IMG/VR virus record: IMGVR_UViG_3300005253_000258
Location: 1-49,299 of that record
Source of the DNA: a virus
Length of the DNA stretch: 49,299 bases
Strand: one strand, 5' to 3'
Position 1 is the stretch's first letter. Every line of letters starts with the position of its first letter. Both the position numbers and the translations under genes were made by a program. Of this stretch, positions 8,601 through 17,534 are shown piece by piece. The notes under the pieces are model-generated. The model had not been told where the DNA came from, did no database searches, and saw only the letters and a list, made by a program, of their open reading frames with translations.

Positions 8601-11600
8601 CTTGAGGTCACTATCAAGAAGCAGATGGTCGAGACTCCATTACCTGCTGTAACTGCACTAACTACCGAAGAGGTCACTGAGAACTGGGAGACCGTAGCTC
8701 AACCGAAACTAACACTGAAGCAGGCTCAAGCCTTGTCTGGTATTATGGCTGACTATGTTATCAGTGAAAATACCATAGCCGCTTTTGAGGCTCAAAGAGC
8801 GCTGTGGAGTAGAACAAGAACTGGGCGAGGAGAAGATTTCAAGGCCAGGATGCAAGACCTCATTGTTGTTCAAGGGGTCGGAGTAGAGGAAGCCTTTAGG
8901 CTGGCTTCTAACGAGACACTAGCCGGTAAATTACCAGTGGTGCTAACCGACTTCTTTGAGGGTATGACTACTGAGATGAGGTCAGCTTTCTTCACAGTGG
9001 TATTCCATAATAAACAGCTGCAAGAGTATCCTTATGAGATGGCATCTACGATTACAGCTCTCACTAATGCACTAGACGGTAAGCCGATACCTAGAAAAAG
9101 AGGAAGGGGCAGCATCCTATTTCCTGAAGGTGGTTCTGCCTGGGATAGGCTGAACTTTGTCTTCGGTAAGCAGCCGAAGGTTCTCAAAGCAATCGAGAAG
9201 ATGGCTGATGAGAGAAAGCCACTTAGGGATACGGTAGAAGGGATATTCCACGAAACAGGGCGTGAGCCTATTCCTATTGACCAGGAGGCTGCTGATTATC
9301 TGAGAGGATTACAAGATATTCCGCAAGGCTATACAACTTTAGTTGAACCTGAGCTTGGCTTCCCTACCTATTCTAATTTGAAAAATCCTGCTGACCTTCA
9401 GTTCGCTCAAGCAGAGTTAGAATTAGGGCGACAGTTAGTTGACGGCGAAATTACCATAGACCAATTTGAGCTAGCACGAAGAGAAGCCAGGGATAAGGCA
9501 TATCCCTTACCACCTGTCACAAAGTATGACCCACCCATTGATAAGGCTTTCAAGATACCGCCAATGTTCAACTTTATGGAACAGAGTATGTTCAATAGGG
9601 TGCTGAAACAGATTCTAATGTCACCCTTAGACATAGGTAACTTTCTGAGAGCTAACAAAGCCAGTTTCGACCAATCTTTTCTGAGGCAATCTCAGCTATT
9701 ACTATCGGGACACCCCATACTGGCTTGGCAAGCTCACGCCGCTGCCTGGCAGTCGATGTTTAGCCAGAAGCATACCGAGGCAGAGTGGGAACTGATAACG
9801 AGAGACCCAGACTTTCAGATATACGAGCAGATTAGAGTAGATACTGGGCATGACCCTCTTCGTGTGCCAGCCTTTGCCGCAAAAAAGGGGACTGAACAAT
9901 ACAGAACATCTGAGGAGTTTGGTTTTACCAGGCAAGATGTAGAAAGGGCAATACCGAGATTTACAGCATGGTTGCCTCATGTGAGGTTGTCTGAGAGGGG
10001 TTTTTCCGCTGGAACCAATAAGGGTGTTTGGGGTACATGGAAGCAAAAACTTGCATGGTCAAGAAGATATTCTGAGAAGATAGCATCTGGTGATGTAGTT
10101 CTTAAAGAAGGTGAGGCATTTGATATAATTCAGGAGATGACTGATGAACAGTCTATGCTTGGTGACCTGATTCAGAGAGCCAATCTTCGTATAGCTTCAG
10201 GTTTAGCTCCTGCTATGAACGCCTTTTTCTTTGCGGCCAGGTCAAAGGTTGGTAGACTCTTGCTACCGAAACACCTGCTTGGGATAAGTGTTCGTAACAA
10301 GAAAGTGAGGTTCAACCCCCGTGTAATGAGGGAGGCATGGAAGGACTTCTTCCTGTGGACTTCTTACATTAGTGGTATCATGTTTCTGGGTGATTGGCTG
10401 GATTTGTGGGAACTTGAAACAGACCCCCGTAATGCTGAGGTTATGAGTGCCAGGATTGGTAAAACGAGGATTGACCCCTGGGCTGGCTACCGGCAGTTTG
10501 TAGTCTTATATGCTCGGCTCATTACTGGAACTGGCATATCATCGGTAACTGGGGCTGAATATGATGTTGACCCGATAAGGGCACAGGAAACTTTTGGAAG
10601 GAGTTCTATCTCACCACTGGCAAGCATCTTGCTAGAGTTCTGGACAGGTCGGAACTTCCTCGGTCAAGTAATAGATTATGATGATTCTAAATACTGGCTT
10701 GAGAAGATAACGCCATTTGCCATCAATGATATCTGGGAAGCTGCTAAGGAGGATTGGCGTATGGGGATAGCGGTTACTATTCCAGCCGTTTATGGCGAAG
10801 GCGTACAGACCTACACCGGGGATTGGGAAGAGAACTTTACCAAGCTGGGCTTACCAAAGTATATCGAGAATACTGCCTATGACCTGAGTGAGCCATACTA
10901 CGACACCGCTGATTTCTGGTCTGATACGGCCAAACAATTCAAGGGGGTTGACCCCGAGACTTTAACGCCAGCAAAGGGATTTCCACCTTATATAAAGGCA
11001 ATCGCTGAGGCCAGAGTTAGCAATGAACACCTTGCTACCTTACCTAGTGATACATTGGTTAGTCTAAATGCCGACCCTAACCTTGACGAGCCTACCTTCG
11101 GTCAGTATTATCAGATGTGGCGAGACAGACAGGCTCTCGTAGCTGCTGGTGAAGAGGCTGAAATAACAATAGAGGGCGAGACATTCAAGGGAGAGGATGC
11201 TGTTGAAGCCTTCGACAAAGATGAAAGGACAAAGAACTCCCACCGCGGTAACTTCTCCCAAAGGCAGTTCTCTTTACTCAATGAATACTGGTCAATTACC
11301 AATGAGAAGAAGCAAGTTGAGTTCCTTGAAGAGCATAAGTCTGAGATAGGGGTGAAGCCTAGAGATGCCTTCCTGCGCTCACACCCCAAGGAAAATGCTG
11401 AATTGGCTATCTGGGGACAGGCTAAGGTGCTGACCAAGGAAGCCTATGACCACTTCAAGACCCTAGCCAAGAAGTATGACATACCGGACAACGCAGTACC
11501 AGAGCTCCTACTGCCACCTGAGACTTCGATAGATACTCACTTCGACTATGAAGAGATGGTATCTGAGGGGACTCATTCTAGTAATGAGGCAAAGTTACTC

Positions 11601-13073
11601 TTACTCAAAGACCAGATAGCGGCCGATGAAGCTAAGGTGAAGTCGTATGTGACTTGGAGGAATGAATCGGGCCAGCCACTTCAACTCCCCAAAGAGCAAG
11701 TTGAATACTACCAACTGAAGGTAGATAACAGCCAAAACTATGATGACCTTGCAGAAGCTCAGGAAGCTGACGATGAAGAAGATGTAGAGGAAATCAGGGC
11801 AAGGAAGGTAGATGGTGAGACATTCCTTGATGTGGAACGCCGGGTAGATGCGATGGGAAAGGGTACTAGGGAAGTCCCGATTGACCCAGAACTGGTCAAC
11901 TCCTATGTCAGCCATATGAGAATAGGTGATGAGACGAGCCCTAATAGTGCCGAGTCAAAACTCAATCGGTACGATAACAACGAGCTCAATGACTTCCTGA
12001 TGAATGAAGACTACTGGGGGAAGCAGAAAGCCCAAGCATTAGATAAGAATAAGTTCTATCTTGATAATTACCTGGTGCCGAGATGGCGAATAGATGTTGC
12101 TTACCAAGAGCAGGATGAAGATTACAATGCCCTTCAGACAATGCAGAAGAGGCAACAGTACTTATTAGATAATGAAGACTACCGTATGGATAGGCGGCGC
12201 CGTGAAGCCCTGACGACGACTGATATCCAGACCGGTAAAAGATTCCCACTTGACCAGATTGAAAACTTTGTCAGCTATCACGAAATAGATGTTAAGGGCA
12301 AGAGACAGGAGAGATTCCTTGTGAATAACCCCACCTTTGCTGATGCTATGCACAATATAGTGGGCATAGATATACCAAGACCAGAGGATGTTCCAGCCAT
12401 TCAGTATGATGATATTTACGACCAGTGGACAGACGAGTTCGAGCAACTTGAGGGGTTCGCTGATAATCAATCTGAACACTACATAGAGATTCCTGAAATA
12501 GGACTAACATTAGACCAGACACGTGAGAAAGCCAGAGATGCGATACGGTTTGATGATGAAGGTAAGTACACCGAGTTCGGGTTGGATGAGCTTAGGCGCA
12601 ATGCCTACGGCAAGTTTGTGCCAGAAACCTTGGTCAGCAATTATGTCGGGTACTACACCATTATTGGTGAGGGTAAGCCTGATAACTACGAAGATGTCAA
12701 TAAGACTGACCTATGGTATGACGATGACTGGTTCTTGAGGGAAAACATTGAGTTTTACGAGCAGGTGTATAAAGGGATACTGGAGAATGAGAAAAGGGAC
12801 TTCAGCAAAGTACCCTCTAGGGAAATATTCAGTAAGTATCTTGAGTATCTCCAGATAGATGCCAGGCAAGCCAAGTTAAGAGATGACTTCAGGTGGGACA
12901 ATCTTGACCTGGATGACTGGTTGGTTCTCAAGTTTGACTATACACCGGTGACCGAGAAAAGGCGTAGGGCAGCACAAACCCCCAGAGAAAAACTAGCTGA
13001 ATCTATCGAAGAGCTTGAAAGAAGATTAAGAGAACGCCCAGAGGAAGAGCCCGCAATTACTTTTCGCCCTTAG
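5607..13073 (+). CDS. Giant virion-associated protein, LPD38-like
   Basis: This 2488-residue protein fills the place between portal and scaffold where phages often keep MuF-type or internal proteins. The N-terminal 400 residues are acidic and hydrophobic by turns. Residues about 350-620 hold small-residue hydrophobic stretches (IAQIVPFAGEFIATGG) that could be membrane-active. Residues about 1320-1720 resemble the large polyvalent protein-associated domain LPD38, including LLSGHPILAWQAHAAAW, a FFWxSYISGIMFLGD-like hydrophobic helix near 1580 and TRIDPWAGYRQFVVLYARL near 1620. The rest is charged and helical. No helicase, protease or lysozyme motif was found. LPD-type proteins are thought to be packaged and injected; here that is inference. 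GAGGAG precedes the start. Confidence 0.7.
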   Translation: MVQAEKKIQLPEEEQIKKLVTKAEIGPLEERTFATDLQLEMLREARDAGTLSQKTITTPIFLTPSQATRLDFDIEEGEFIRIEPSAVGEEATFSLVTPEGIMEPQPLALPEPQLFPLTEVPPVEALQSLFPERFEAGETPQMVFESLGVLVQQQPVELLEQLVAKGRTPEVELLINTYFDVQPGDIDRLFAEMPDAEARLFREALPLLITDRNKDAMLTYFFENPEALRRNLIGVGRNSSTVALVKSLYPEITDKGMSQYFNPRVPGTVEGVDPTALGALPTKTWLDKVKEVIEDPLQLIPFVASGAEIVELGRLMKTAKDLEDGKEVSEEDLLALKAYVARATMDTTWGFEVADVIAQIVPFAGEFIATGGIFSAGKTAAAKAGEQALKRIATRTGLRILEGRLAKFAAREVIPTIVGGTLRAPVAGVTRIPAATLEKQLQATLTGDEESVFESAVKAFGEQWVEVVSESTGGLFAPLAASIKGQLIKAGLFRAFIKANPGKSPNVLRRVFEKAGYNGVIGEMLEERVADVGHGILEPLGLSDQKFSIPSVRQLTVELAAFSVPGAAALAIQKTPALFEKLSPKVKKALADAVEEGRARPERGAVEIPGERPEGEAPLTEALITDAESIVAQAETVAPDNAQVKEMRRLVDEAKVQTGDTQRKTLIKIEAVEDEVREIAGVPKVGEPVVEVTIPKLISDPSGTVAQARPTADFFPEIKPTTKLPVETELRVTIKAVGERQTSFWAQVHSRGVRSNTYLRIDKESVLVGKETAEGTELAGELVFHGAIVREQLARQNVLLGELQVVKIKPQPPVTPEEVARPEPGAPEAGIQPSMIEGIPAEEVRPPGKGKILQVSMDDQLKLQQARQAAEEAPPEVKEAYNTQAEIEGLKVTHQMDPVAQKRVFIGKDKRGRDQYRGLDFFISLKEQSLPEYFTIKQAKMLNPALIVDLYTQPGTPQFNKVPRDVALDQMTKEFNMTPDEIADRVMGIRQENRRIKELEVTIKKQMVETPLPAVTALTTEEVTENWETVAQPKLTLKQAQALSGIMADYVISENTIAAFEAQRALWSRTRTGRGEDFKARMQDLIVVQGVGVEEAFRLASNETLAGKLPVVLTDFFEGMTTEMRSAFFTVVFHNKQLQEYPYEMASTITALTNALDGKPIPRKRGRGSILFPEGGSAWDRLNFVFGKQPKVLKAIEKMADERKPLRDTVEGIFHETGREPIPIDQEAADYLRGLQDIPQGYTTLVEPELGFPTYSNLKNPADLQFAQAELELGRQLVDGEITIDQFELARREARDKAYPLPPVTKYDPPIDKAFKIPPMFNFMEQSMFNRVLKQILMSPLDIGNFLRANKASFDQSFLRQSQLLLSGHPILAWQAHAAAWQSMFSQKHTEAEWELITRDPDFQIYEQIRVDTGHDPLRVPAFAAKKGTEQYRTSEEFGFTRQDVERAIPRFTAWLPHVRLSERGFSAGTNKGVWGTWKQKLAWSRRYSEKIASGDVVLKEGEAFDIIQEMTDEQSMLGDLIQRANLRIASGLAPAMNAFFFAARSKVGRLLLPKHLLGISVRNKKVRFNPRVMREAWKDFFLWTSYISGIMFLGDWLDLWELETDPRNAEVMSARIGKTRIDPWAGYRQFVVLYARLITGTGISSVTGAEYDVDPIRAQETFGRSSISPLASILLEFWTGRNFLGQVIDYDDSKYWLEKITPFAINDIWEAAKEDWRMGIAVTIPAVYGEGVQTYTGDWEENFTKLGLPKYIENTAYDLSEPYYDTADFWSDTAKQFKGVDPETLTPAKGFPPYIKAIAEARVSNEHLATLPSDTLVSLNADPNLDEPTFGQYYQMWRDRQALVAAGEEAEITIEGETFKGEDAVEAFDKDERTKNSHRGNFSQRQFSLLNEYWSITNEKKQVEFLEEHKSEIGVKPRDAFLRSHPKENAELAIWGQAKVLTKEAYDHFKTLAKKYDIPDNAVPELLLPPETSIDTHFDYEEMVSEGTHSSNEAKLLLLKDQIAADEAKVKSYVTWRNESGQPLQLPKEQVEYYQLKVDNSQNYDDLAEAQEADDEEDVEEIRARKVDGETFLDVERRVDAMGKGTREVPIDPELVNSYVSHMRIGDETSPNSAESKLNRYDNNELNDFLMNEDYWGKQKAQALDKNKFYLDNYLVPRWRIDVAYQEQDEDYNALQTMQKRQQYLLDNEDYRMDRRRREALTTTDIQTGKRFPLDQIENFVSYHEIDVKGKRQERFLVNNPTFADAMHNIVGIDIPRPEDVPAIQYDDIYDQWTDEFEQLEGFADNQSEHYIEIPEIGLTLDQTREKARDAIRFDDEGKYTEFGLDELRRNAYGKFVPETLVSNYVGYYTIIGEGKPDNYEDVNKTDLWYDDDWFLRENIEFYEQVYKGILENEKRDFSKVPSREIFSKYLEYLQIDARQAKLRDDFRWDNLDLDDWLVLKFDYTPVTEKRRRAAQTPREKLAESIEELERRLRERPEEEPAITFRP

Positions 13074-13126
13074 TTTACTGGAATCTTAACAGTAAACTCA
13101 TTACTACTTGGGAGGTAAAATTTACT

Positions 13127-13876
13127 ATGACAAGCAAGGCCGTAACAGAAAACGCTGAAGGCACTAAGGTAGAAGCTGAAGGCAGTAGCACCCCGGAAGC
13201 TGAAGCCAAAACCCCGGAAAGCGAGAGTAAGGTATCGCCAAAGGAAGAGAAGGTTGAGGAAAAACCCACTATCACCAAGACACAAAACGAAGCGCTTGTT
13301 CATATGGCAACATCTGAGGCAGGTAGGTTGCAAAAGGTAGCCGAGACCGAGAGGGATGGCTTCAAGACCAAAGCCGAGAAAGCCGAGGCATTGGTTGAGG
13401 ACATCCAGGCAGAAAGGGATAAGCTTCAGACTGGCATTGAGGAACTTACCAATGATGACCCTAAGAAGTTCGACCTTGTTAAAAGGGATAAGGAACTCAG
13501 GGATGCTCAACGCACACTCAAGACGGCAACAGATGAACTGGCAACCCAACAGAAGGACAATGAGACAATAGTGACAACAGCAAAGGAAACGTTGCTCGAA
13601 ATCGCTATCTGGGAAGTGGCCACTGAGTATAAAGGTGGCGACCCGGTAAGGCTCAAAGCCCTTTGTGCTACCCTTGGTGTAACCGATGAGGTAAAGCTGA
13701 GGGAGGTAGCTGGTAATCTCTGGGAGAAGTCTGAGGCAAAAGTTCCAGATAAGAAGGGTGAAGTGGAAGAACCAAAGGAGAAACTCAACCTAGATGGTGG
13801 TGACACTCATGGTGGTGGAGAAGAAACCGAACAAGAAAAACTGGATAAAAGGTATCCAAAAACGGCTAAAAAATAA
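13127..13876 (+). CDS. Scaffolding-like protein
   Basis: This 249-residue protein is rich in Glu, Lys and Ala. It has a disordered acidic N-terminus, a long coiled coil (residues about 60-150, RLQKVAETERDGFKTKAEKA and onward), a small helical domain (LLEIAIWEVATEYKGG to VAGNLWEKS) and an acidic tail. That architecture and the position directly upstream of the major capsid protein fit a phage scaffold, which guides capsid assembly and then leaves. No direct sequence family is claimed. GGGAGG lies 11 bases before the ATG. Confidence 0.7.
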   Translation: MTSKAVTENAEGTKVEAEGSSTPEAEAKTPESESKVSPKEEKVEEKPTITKTQNEALVHMATSEAGRLQKVAETERDGFKTKAEKAEALVEDIQAERDKLQTGIEELTNDDPKKFDLVKRDKELRDAQRTLKTATDELATQQKDNETIVTTAKETLLEIAIWEVATEYKGGDPVRLKALCATLGVTDEVKLREVAGNLWEKSEAKVPDKKGEVEEPKEKLNLDGGDTHGGGEETEQEKLDKRYPKTAKK

Positions 13877-13894
13877 CTTAATGCGAGGTAAACA

Positions 13895-14902
13895 ATGGCG
13901 ACTGAACTAGGAACTAAATTTCTAACCCTTGCTGATTGGGCAAAAAGGGTTAACCCGGATGGCGGTATTGCTGATGTCATTGAACAGATTGCCGAAACTA
14001 ATCCGTTACTCCAAGATGCCAGTATGATTGAGGGCAACCTACCCACCGGGCATCGAAGCACCCAGAGAACTACTCAACCCTCCGGCACATGGCGCCAACT
14101 GAACGCCGGTGTCGCTGAAACCAAAAGCACGACTCGTCAGGTTGATGACCAAGCAGGTATGCTTGAGGCTTATTCAGCAGTTGATGTAAAGCTGGCGAGA
14201 CTAAACGGCAATATCAATGCTTTCAGGGCATCAGAAGATGCCGCCTTTATTCAGGGCCTCGGCGAAGATGCCACGGATGCAATAATCTATGGCAACTCTG
14301 GGGTCAACCCGGAGCAACCTCATGGACTAGCTCCAAGGTACAACTCACTGACGGATACCGTAGGTACTACTAATGTTATAAACGCAGGCGGTTCCGGTAG
14401 TGATAATTCTTCACTTTGGCTGGTTACATGGGGAGCTAAAACAACTACTCTTATCCACCCGAAAGCCTCCCCAATGGGTTTGCAGGCAACAGACCTTGGT
14501 GAGCTACCTTGGGATGACGCAAGTAACAATCCTTACCAGGCTTATGTGACCCATTTCTCATGGGACTTAGGGCTGTCCGTACCGGATTACCGGTACAATG
14601 TGCGGATCTGCAACATCGACATTTCAGAACTGACCGCCGATGGAGCTACCGGTGCCGACCTGATGCTCAGGATGGTCTCCGCTTTCTATGCGAGGCCAAC
14701 TGCTGGCGTTATTGCTGGCATGACCAGTGTGATATGGTATTGCAACAAGACTATTGGAGAATATCTGCATCACCAGGCTTCCAATAAGTCCAATGTAAAC
14801 CTGACGCTGGAGAATCCTGCTGGCGAGCCGATGGTGAGATTCCTGGGCGCTCCAGTCCACATAGTCGATGCTCTCACTGAGGCTGAAGCAACCATTTCCT
14901 AA
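13895..14902 (+). CDS. Major capsid protein, BPP-1 Bbp17/GP7-like
   Basis: This 335-residue protein forms the capsid shell. It matches a recognisable group of HK97-fold capsid proteins (GP7 type, including Bbp17 of Bordetella phage BPP-1). Family landmarks are DASMIEGNLPTGHRST near residue 42, WRQLNAGV, the STTRQVDDQAGMLEAYS stretch, RASEDAAFIQ, IIYGNSGVNPEQPHGLAPRY and DLGLSVPDYRYNVRICNID. The next gene is the matching cement protein, which supports the call. Start ATG has GCGAGG upstream. Confidence 0.9.
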   Translation: MATELGTKFLTLADWAKRVNPDGGIADVIEQIAETNPLLQDASMIEGNLPTGHRSTQRTTQPSGTWRQLNAGVAETKSTTRQVDDQAGMLEAYSAVDVKLARLNGNINAFRASEDAAFIQGLGEDATDAIIYGNSGVNPEQPHGLAPRYNSLTDTVGTTNVINAGGSGSDNSSLWLVTWGAKTTTLIHPKASPMGLQATDLGELPWDDASNNPYQAYVTHFSWDLGLSVPDYRYNVRICNIDISELTADGATGADLMLRMVSAFYARPTAGVIAGMTSVIWYCNKTIGEYLHHQASNKSNVNLTLENPAGEPMVRFLGAPVHIVDALTEAEATIS

Positions 14903-14945
14903 ACTAGACCAAGGATCAAGTAATCAAAAAAAGCGAGGTAAAAAC

Positions 14946-15365
14946 ATGATATTAGATAGTCTACTACGACTAAGTGACTCCGAGGATATTTCTCAGTCTC
15001 CTGGCACTAAGTATTCAACTTCTGTCCTCAACTCAAGCACCGTTCTCGGTGACTTGGGTGCTGGCGAGCAACTGGCTGCCTTCTTCTGCATTGATGCTGC
15101 TGTTGTTGGGGGCACAGCAGTTGTCTTTGCCATAATTGATGAAGCGGATACTACGCTGGATAGTAGTTCTGTAGTTATCTGCCAGACAGCAGCTCTCGGT
15201 ATGGCTAGACTGACACTTGGGAAGATAATCATACTTCCCATTCCGACAGGTCTAATCACTCAGCAGTACATCGGTGTGAAATATGTCATCACTGGAACCA
15301 CAACTGCTGGCACAGTGTCCTGCTGGATTGCCCCGGCCAGCTTTGCTCAGACCTGGAACCAATAG
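14946..15365 (+). CDS. Capsid cement protein, Bbp16-like
   Basis: This 139-residue beta-rich protein resembles the Bbp16 family, which binds the outside of the capsid and stabilises it. Shared features are the start MILDSLLRLSDSE, a VLGDLGAGE block, FAIIDEADTTL and QYIGVKYVITGTTTAGTVS near the end. It follows the capsid gene as in BPP-1-like phages. An in-frame start at 14868 would overlap the capsid gene; ATG 14946 has a ribosome site (GCGAGG) and gives the usual family N-terminus. Confidence 0.85.
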   Translation: MILDSLLRLSDSEDISQSPGTKYSTSVLNSSTVLGDLGAGEQLAAFFCIDAAVVGGTAVVFAIIDEADTTLDSSSVVICQTAALGMARLTLGKIIILPIPTGLITQQYIGVKYVITGTTTAGTVSCWIAPASFAQTWNQ

Positions 15366-15371
15366 ACCTGA

Positions 15372-15429
15372 CTAGGCAGGTATAGCCTAGAATAAAAATA
15401 GCAGTTAGCCGGGGGCTTCGGCTCCCGGC
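15372..15429 (+). terminator. Tandem hairpins after cement gene
   Basis: Two hairpins lie between the cement gene and the beta-helix gene. The first pairs CTAGGC (15372-15377) with GCCTAG (15385-15390) and is followed by an A-rich stretch. The second pairs GCCGGGGGC (15408-15416) with GCTCCCGGC (15421-15429) across a TTCG loop, a very stable form. No T-run follows the second, so it could be a partial terminator or an RNA-stability element that trims the late transcript. Confidence 0.6.
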
Positions 15430-15448
15430 GGCTAAAGGAAGAGTTAAA

Positions 15449-16429
15449 ATGTCTGTATTTACAAGAGGTTCAGTTAAATTCAAGAACATAGAGATAGCCC
15501 AAGGTGGTGTCAAGATTGGTGTGGGCGGCATATTCGACCTGCCCGTTACCAACTACTTCGTTGATACCACTCTGGGAGCATCCGGGAACTCAGGTAAGGG
15601 ATGGGGTAAAAGCCACGCTCTGGCAACCATCTCACAAGCGATGACCAAAATTACTGCTTTGGCAACAAGGGGCAGGGCTCGTATTTGGGTCGCCCCAGGT
15701 TGATACACAGAGGATATCCAGACTCCGCTAAACGCGGATGGCCCGCATTGTTCCCTTGAAGCGGTTAATCCTCTGACTTCCAGTTGGGGAGCGGCATATG
15801 TTATTTCTACTGCCGCCGCGACTCCATCAATAACCGTAAGGGCAAGAGGCTGGGGTATTTACGGCTTTGAGCTTGAGTCACCGACCGGGGCTGCCGCTGT
15901 ATTGCTTCAACGCAATTCTGGCGGCACTTTAAGGTCAAGCGGTACAACGATTGCTCACAACTTCATCGGCGCCACCATCACCGGTAAATATGGCGTGGAG
16001 TTTGAAGGGGCAGATACCTATATCTATATCCACGATAACGATTTCAGCTTAATACAGGCTTCAGGTGGAGCGGCTATCTTCTGCAATACCACGCCGATTG
16101 CGCTCCCGTTGCTCTGCCGTGTCGAGGAAAATATCTTCCGTGAGAACGTTAGCCATATCTCTATGGGAGCAAGCTGGGGATTCAACGCAGCGACCATACG
16201 TGGGAATGACTTTCAGGCTGTAGGCGACCAAAGCCCAACGAAGTGCCTAGACCTTTCAGGAGGTCGTAATAACAGCGTGAATGGTAATTGGCTTAACGTT
16301 GATAACGGCACCGCTTCAGGCCAGTACGATGAAACAGCAGGCAAATATCTGGCCGGTACAAACGATAACTGGTCGGGCAACTACATCAACTCCGGCCTGA
16401 CCGATAAGAACCCTGGTAGCGGTTCTTAA
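15449..16429 (+). CDS. Beta-helix virion protein with in-frame TGA
   Basis: Two open frames (15449-15703 and 15902-16429) are in the same reading frame. The DNA between them codes for sensible protein, apart from one TGA at 15701-15703. Read through, the product has about 326 residues and looks like a right-handed parallel beta-helix (pectin-lyase-like) decoration or fibre protein. It has YFVDTTLGASGNSGKG, then an ALATISQAMTKI helix, then RARIWVAPG before the stop and YTEDIQTPL after it, then rungs such as GVEFEGADTYIYIHDNDF. Family members usually have G or T at the stop position, so GGA to TGA is the simplest explanation. A nonsense mutation, sequencing error or readthrough are all possible. 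Confidence 0.7.
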
Positions 16430-16454
16430 TCAAGCCTAATTAAAGGAGGGTAAG

Positions 16455-16739
16455 ATGCCTATTTATTCTTACCATTGTGAAAAGTGTGAAGATTCTAAAG
16501 AGATAATACAGTCTATAGGGGCAGAAGCTCCTGTATGTTGCGATGAACCAATGCAATATGTATTTGCACCTATCGCTATGGTTAAGATGAAGGGCACTCC
16601 TTCCTTCAGGAAGCGGTACTTAGGTACTGCTCCTTACACGACAAGAAACACATCTCACGAAAGACTCCCTGGCGGCCCAGGGTCAAAGCATCCTGAGTCC
16701 GTCAAGGAAGGTGAGAAGTGGCTTGAAAGCCTAGCGTAA
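16455..16739 (+). CDS. FmdB-type zinc-ribbon protein
   Basis: This 94-residue protein begins MPIYSYHCEKC, the hallmark of the FmdB-type zinc ribbon. C8/C11 and C28/C29 are the likely zinc ligands. The basic C-terminal part is disordered. Similar proteins are common in phage structural regions, where their role is not established. GGAGGG lies just before the ATG. Confidence 0.75.
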   Translation: MPIYSYHCEKCEDSKEIIQSIGAEAPVCCDEPMQYVFAPIAMVKMKGTPSFRKRYLGTAPYTTRNTSHERLPGGPGSKHPESVKEGEKWLESLA

Positions 16740-16740
16740 T

Positions 16741-16813
16741 AGGGTAGCCTGCCCAACTAACAGTGGCAGGTTTACCCTCCGGGGGCAGGGGGTTATCGAC
16801 TACCTCCTGCCCC
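16741..16813 (+). promoter_or_regulatory. Two hairpins with interchangeable arms
   Basis: The first hairpin pairs AGGGTA (16741-16746) and CCTGCC (16748-16753) with GGCAGG (16765-16770) and TACCCT (16773-16778). The second is a 12-bp stem of 16782-16793 with 16802-16813 around an 8-base loop. The CCTGCC and GGCAGG arms of the two are interchangeable, so alternative folds are possible, as in attenuators. The ribosome site of the next gene (AGGAGG) lies downstream and is not sequestered. Confidence 0.55.
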
Positions 16814-16836
16814 TCAAATAAAACAGGAGGTGTAAA

Positions 16837-17166
16837 ATGGGAAAATATGTATGTCTTAGGAACTGCTTTGTTAATGTGCAGCTATGGAAGAAAGACAAGG
16901 TATATGAACTGCCTGACTCCATGGATAAAGACCCCAAGAACTTCAGGCCAGTAGGAGTGCCTGCTGAACTTCACGAAGAGGCAACTGAAGACGAGCGCAA
17001 TGAAGAACACGAAGCGAAGTTGAAGGTAGCGAATAAACCAGAACATATACCCGAAGGGCATTACTGGTGTACTGACTGTCAGAAAACCCATAACGGTAAT
17101 CCGAATAAGAAGACTGGCAAGGTTGGAAGGATGGCCAAGAAACATTTGAAATTCAGGGCAGAATAG
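16837..17166 (+). CDS. 109-residue hypothetical protein, putative zinc site
   Basis: No family is recognised. The N-terminus has C6 and C10 (MGKYVCLRNC), the middle is acidic (HEEATEDERNEEHEAK) and the C-terminus has HYWCTDCQKTHN, which looks like a small zinc site, followed by basic residues. The gene has a very strong ribosome site (AGGAGG, 16825-16830). It sits in a run of short genes between structural genes. Confidence 0.6.
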   Translation: MGKYVCLRNCFVNVQLWKKDKVYELPDSMDKDPKNFRPVGVPAELHEEATEDERNEEHEAKLKVANKPEHIPEGHYWCTDCQKTHNGNPNKKTGKVGRMAKKHLKFRAE

Positions 17167-17175
17167 GAGGTTGTT

Positions 17176-17370
17176 ATGGCACATGAAGTGGGAACAATCG
17201 AGGAAGCCAACGAGTTGAAGGAGATGGAGAAGAAGCTCAAAATCCTCTTCCGAATTGCTGTTGATATAAAAGCTGGCATACTTCCTGAGACTTATTCGGC
17301 TAAAGGTGCTGAACTGGCAAATAAATACGAAGGCGAAGAACTTGAAGAATACGCCTATGAGGTTTATTAG
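17176..17370 (+). CDS. 64-residue hypothetical helical protein
   Basis: This small acidic protein is mostly helical (IEEANELKEMEKKLKILFRI). AGGAGG lies just ahead of the ATG. No family is recognised. It is part of the small-gene run 16837-17534. Confidence 0.55.
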   Translation: MAHEVGTIEEANELKEMEKKLKILFRIAVDIKAGILPETYSAKGAELANKYEGEELEEYAYEVY

Positions 17371-17372
17371 CT

Positions 17373-17534
17373 ATGCCAGCAGTCTCGAAATCGCAAAAGA
17401 CCCTTTTCTGCATTTCCCTTTCAATAAAGGAAGGCAAAACTCCCGCATCATTCAGTAAGAAAGCTGCCGACATAGCCAAGAATAATAGTCTTGAGACAAT
17501 CAAGGAGTTCTGCGAAAGTCCGGTAGCATCTTAA
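17373..17534 (+). CDS. 53-residue DUF3008-like phage protein
   Basis: The sequence MPAVSKSQKTLFCISLSIKE, then ASFSKKAADIAKNNSLETI, matches the layout of small phage proteins related to DUF3008: MPA-KS-QQ start, a short helix, a KKA-DIAK block and an acidic end. Their role is unknown. The start is two bases after the previous stop. Confidence 0.6.
   Translation: MPAVSKSQKTLFCISLSIKEGKTPASFSKKAADIAKNNSLETIKEFCESPVAS

Noticed and set aside
15449-16429. Genome-wide recoding of TGA
   Set aside because: Other well-supported genes, such as the small terminase and several coupled genes, use TGA as a normal stop.
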